A DNA stretch of 7,819 nucleotides, taken from NCBI GenBank assembly GCA_937904375.1, contig CALDIG010000093.1:1-7819 (forward strand). The letters run 5' to 3'. Position 1 is the stretch's first letter; every line of letters begins with the position of its first letter. Source of the stretch: an uncultured Prevotellaceae bacterium (GTDB lineage Bacteria > Bacteroidota > Bacteroidia > Bacteroidales > Muribaculaceae). The position numbers and the translations under genes are program-made. The notes below the pieces were generated by a model that ran no database searches, had not been told where the DNA came from, and was given only the letters and a program-made list of their open reading frames with translations. Positions 6,810-7,819 of this stretch are shown one piece after another.

Positions 6810-6851
6810 ATAGTTGTCAGTTTTTAGTTTTAAGTTATTAGCTGGCTAACG

Positions 6852-6938
6852 AGCTGACGAGGAACAAGCTGACGAGCTGACAAGGCGCTACCATTGCCTT
6901 GTATGCTCGTTTCTTGTCAGCTTGTCAGCTTGTCAGCT
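6852..6938. repeat. Six AGCTGAC copies in inverted blocks forming a 20-bp hairpin
   Basis: AGCTGAC occurs at 6852-6858, 6867-6873 and 6875-6881 on the plus strand and, inverted (GTCAGCT), at 6916-6922, 6924-6930 and 6932-6938, the inverted block with an exact 8-bp period. Arms 6865-6884 and 6913-6932 pair over 20 positions with one G-T. The 28-base loop can itself pair through CAAGGC/GCCTTG (6881-6886 with 6896-6901), giving an alternative fold. The last repeat runs into the stop codon (6938-6940) of the aminotransferase-derived frame. The hairpin could end or attenuate transcription before the CoA-transferase gene, or stabilise the upstream RNA. There is no U-tract. Confidence 0.75.
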
Positions 6939-7765
6939 TATTTGCTTTTTTGAAGTTCGACAAACATTGCAAGTCGCTCATCAAGTGCCTGTATGTGCCA
7001 ATCGCTGTTGAGCTGCGACACACAAGCGCGGATGCCTGGCTGCCTGCTGCCTGTGGTGTTGAGCGTGATAGCCGAGATGCCACACAGCATCAGGTCGTTG
7101 AGCAACTGCGAGTCGCTCATGCCCTCATAACCAATGGTGTAATAGAATCCGTCGGCAAGGTCTTGATCACCATCCTTGTCATAAATGATGTTGAAACCAT
7201 GTTTGAGGAAGATTTCCTTTGTTATCTTGGCGCGACGGCCATATTCACGCACCTCATCGACAAACTTGTAAGTGCCATCGGCTGCGGCTTTCATCATTGC
7301 CGCAAGCGCATGTTGCGCAGAGTGAGATGTTCCAGACGAAGCGACATACAGGTATGTGAAAATGAAGTTGTCGCCCATGCGGCCTATGCCATAACGCTGG
7401 CGCAAGGCAGGATACTCACGATTGAACAGTTTGTTGCTGAAAGCCACCACAGCGATGCGTTCGCCGGCGTAGCTGAAACTCTTGCTGCCGGAAATCATCA
7501 GCACTCCGGCAACCAGTATCAATACAAACAGCACAAGGGAAGGAGTTACCAATGTTTGCCCCATCGTACTGCTGAGAAGGGTTCCCAAACTGAAATTCTC
7601 ATGTTTTTCTGAAAGCCTGTCAACTTCCATTCGAAATCCCATTTCAGCCATACCAAAGACCGCTGTTACAAGAAACACGGATATGGCAATACAAAGTATT
7701 GTCATCCTGTTTTGGCGTTTGTGGACTTTTGAGGAGATGGGAATCAAGGACAAATAGCTTCTCAT
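6938..7765 (-). CDS. Chimeric frame: ABC permease N-terminus joined to the C-terminal half of a PLP aminotransferase
   Basis: From the ATG at 7765 this frame encodes 275 residues. Residues 1-91 (MRSYLSLIPISSKVHKRQNR..., hydrophobic at about 22-40 and 74-92) match the start of FtsX/MacB-type ABC permeases common in Firmicutes. Residues of about 92-275 are the C-terminal part of a class I/II aminotransferase: SGSKSFSYAGER with expected PLP lysine Lys95, SSGTSHSAQHALAAM (143-157), and TTGSRQPGIRACVS (237-250) with a likely carboxylate-binding Arg246. The normal enzyme is about 430 residues, so some 250 N-terminal residues, including most of the cofactor site, are missing. All five Gly codons in the permease part avoid GGC, while the first five of the aminotransferase part are all GGC. 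The product is unlikely to work as either protein. A GTG nine bases upstream would add three residues but lies inside the Shine-Dalgarno, so the ATG is preferred. Confidence 0.8.
   Translation of the reverse strand: MRSYLSLIPISSKVHKRQNRMTILCIAISVFLVTAVFGMAEMGFRMEVDRLSEKHENFSLGTLLSSTMGQTLVTPSLVLFVLILVAGVLMISGSKSFSYAGERIAVVAFSNKLFNREYPALRQRYGIGRMGDNFIFTYLYVASSGTSHSAQHALAAMMKAAADGTYKFVDEVREYGRRAKITKEIFLKHGFNIIYDKDGDQDLADGFYYTIGYEGMSDSQLLNDLMLCGISAITLNTTGSRQPGIRACVSQLNSDWHIQALDERLAMFVELQKSK
7484..7495 (-). other. Junction between permease-derived and aminotransferase-derived sequence
   Basis: The switch falls in ATTTCCGGCAGC (minus strand), encoding I-S-G-S at residues 91-94. Family knowledge says permeases commonly continue VLMIS(S/G)S-INS here, and aminotransferases carry SGSK at the PLP lysine, so both parents could share these bases. 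Codon use changes at this point. A short shared sequence is what either microhomology recombination or a false assembly join would leave. Confidence 0.7.
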
Positions 7766-7819
7766 TCGCGGCACCTCCCTAAATCGGTCAGTACACCATC
7801 CGAAACTGAAATTACACGG
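7762..7819 (-). CDS. Partial CDS: C-terminal end of a probable ABC transporter ATPase
   Basis: The frame ending at 7762-7764 (TGA) encodes the last 18 residues, RVISVSDGVLTDLGRCRE. It runs off the window edge. The pattern V..V.DG.L matches the C-terminal end of LolD/MacB-type ATPases, where a strand such as RVI.L.DG.I follows the last conserved domain. Its stop overlaps the permease ATG as ATGA, the usual coupling of ATPase and permease genes in Firmicutes. The assignment rests on few residues but is well supported by the neighbour. Confidence 0.6.
   Translation of the reverse strand, partial: RVISVSDGVLTDLGRCRE
7772..7780 (-). promoter_or_regulatory. Strong Shine-Dalgarno for the permease start
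   Basis: AGGGAGGTG on the minus strand lies six bases before the ATG at 7765 and fixes that start. No other gene start in the window has a comparable site: three have none and the second SGNH gene has only a distant AAGGG. This is a Firmicutes-type feature and supports a foreign origin for the end of the window. Confidence 0.8.

Noticed and set aside
6321..6827. 168-codon plus-strand frame opposite the CoA-transferase gene
   Set aside because: It is entirely antisense to a full-length, well-conserved enzyme and its translation has no recognisable motif.
6899..7612. 237-codon plus-strand frame across the chimeric region
   Set aside because: It is antisense to recognisable aminotransferase and permease sequence, and its translation looks like shadow coding.

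Overview
The window looks like gut-type Bacteroidales DNA (Bacteroidales is an inference; the genus is not resolved). The reasons are the protein families, three genes without a clear Shine-Dalgarno sequence plus one with only a distant weak AAGGG, A/T-rich leader regions, and intergenic spacers full of short palindromic and tandem repeats. All genes lie on the minus strand, so transcription runs from high to low coordinates. The last ~330 bases (about 7490-7819) look different: they have a strong AGGGAGGTG ribosome binding site, AGG/AGA/GGA codons, and Firmicutes-style ABC transporter genes.

Layout in the direction of transcription. (a) 7762-7819 is the last 18 codons of a gene that fits an ABC transporter ATPase, overlapping by ATGA the start of a permease gene. 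(b) 6938-7765 is a single open frame whose first ~91 residues are the N-terminus of a FtsX/MacB-type permease. From about residue 92 it is the C-terminal ~185 residues of a PLP-dependent aminotransferase, starting at the PLP-lysine motif. The switch falls in a short stretch (SGS) that would fit both families. I read it as a recombinant or, more likely, an assembly chimera near a contig end. (c) 6852-6938 holds six copies of an AGCTGAC repeat in inverted blocks that form a 20-bp hairpin. (d) 5517-6809 is a complete acetyl-CoA hydrolase/CoA-transferase family enzyme, followed by a perfect 16-bp terminator-like hairpin at 5461-5497.

(e) 4737-5516 is a 780-bp spacer with no convincing gene. It contains a ~180-bp MITE-like element with 19-bp perfect terminal inverted repeats and nested hairpins (5121-5300), other palindromes, and a possible promoter for the next operon. 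(f) 4736 down to 189 is a tight three-gene operon: SGNH hydrolase, a second SGNH hydrolase, then an MBOAT acyltransferase. It resembles a polysaccharide O-acetylation module of the AlgI/AlgJ, PatA/PatB or DltB/DltD type. MBOAT would pass acyl groups across the membrane and the SGNH proteins would place or remove them outside the cytoplasm. The two SGNH proteins share a parallel C-terminal motif and are probably diverged paralogues. (g) 1-188 carries direct and tandem repeats related to those in the 780-bp spacer.

The best candidates for follow-up are the chimeric aminotransferase/permease frame, the paired SGNH proteins with one altered GDS motif, and the repeat elements shared between spacers. 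I do not see a clearly new defence or mobile system.
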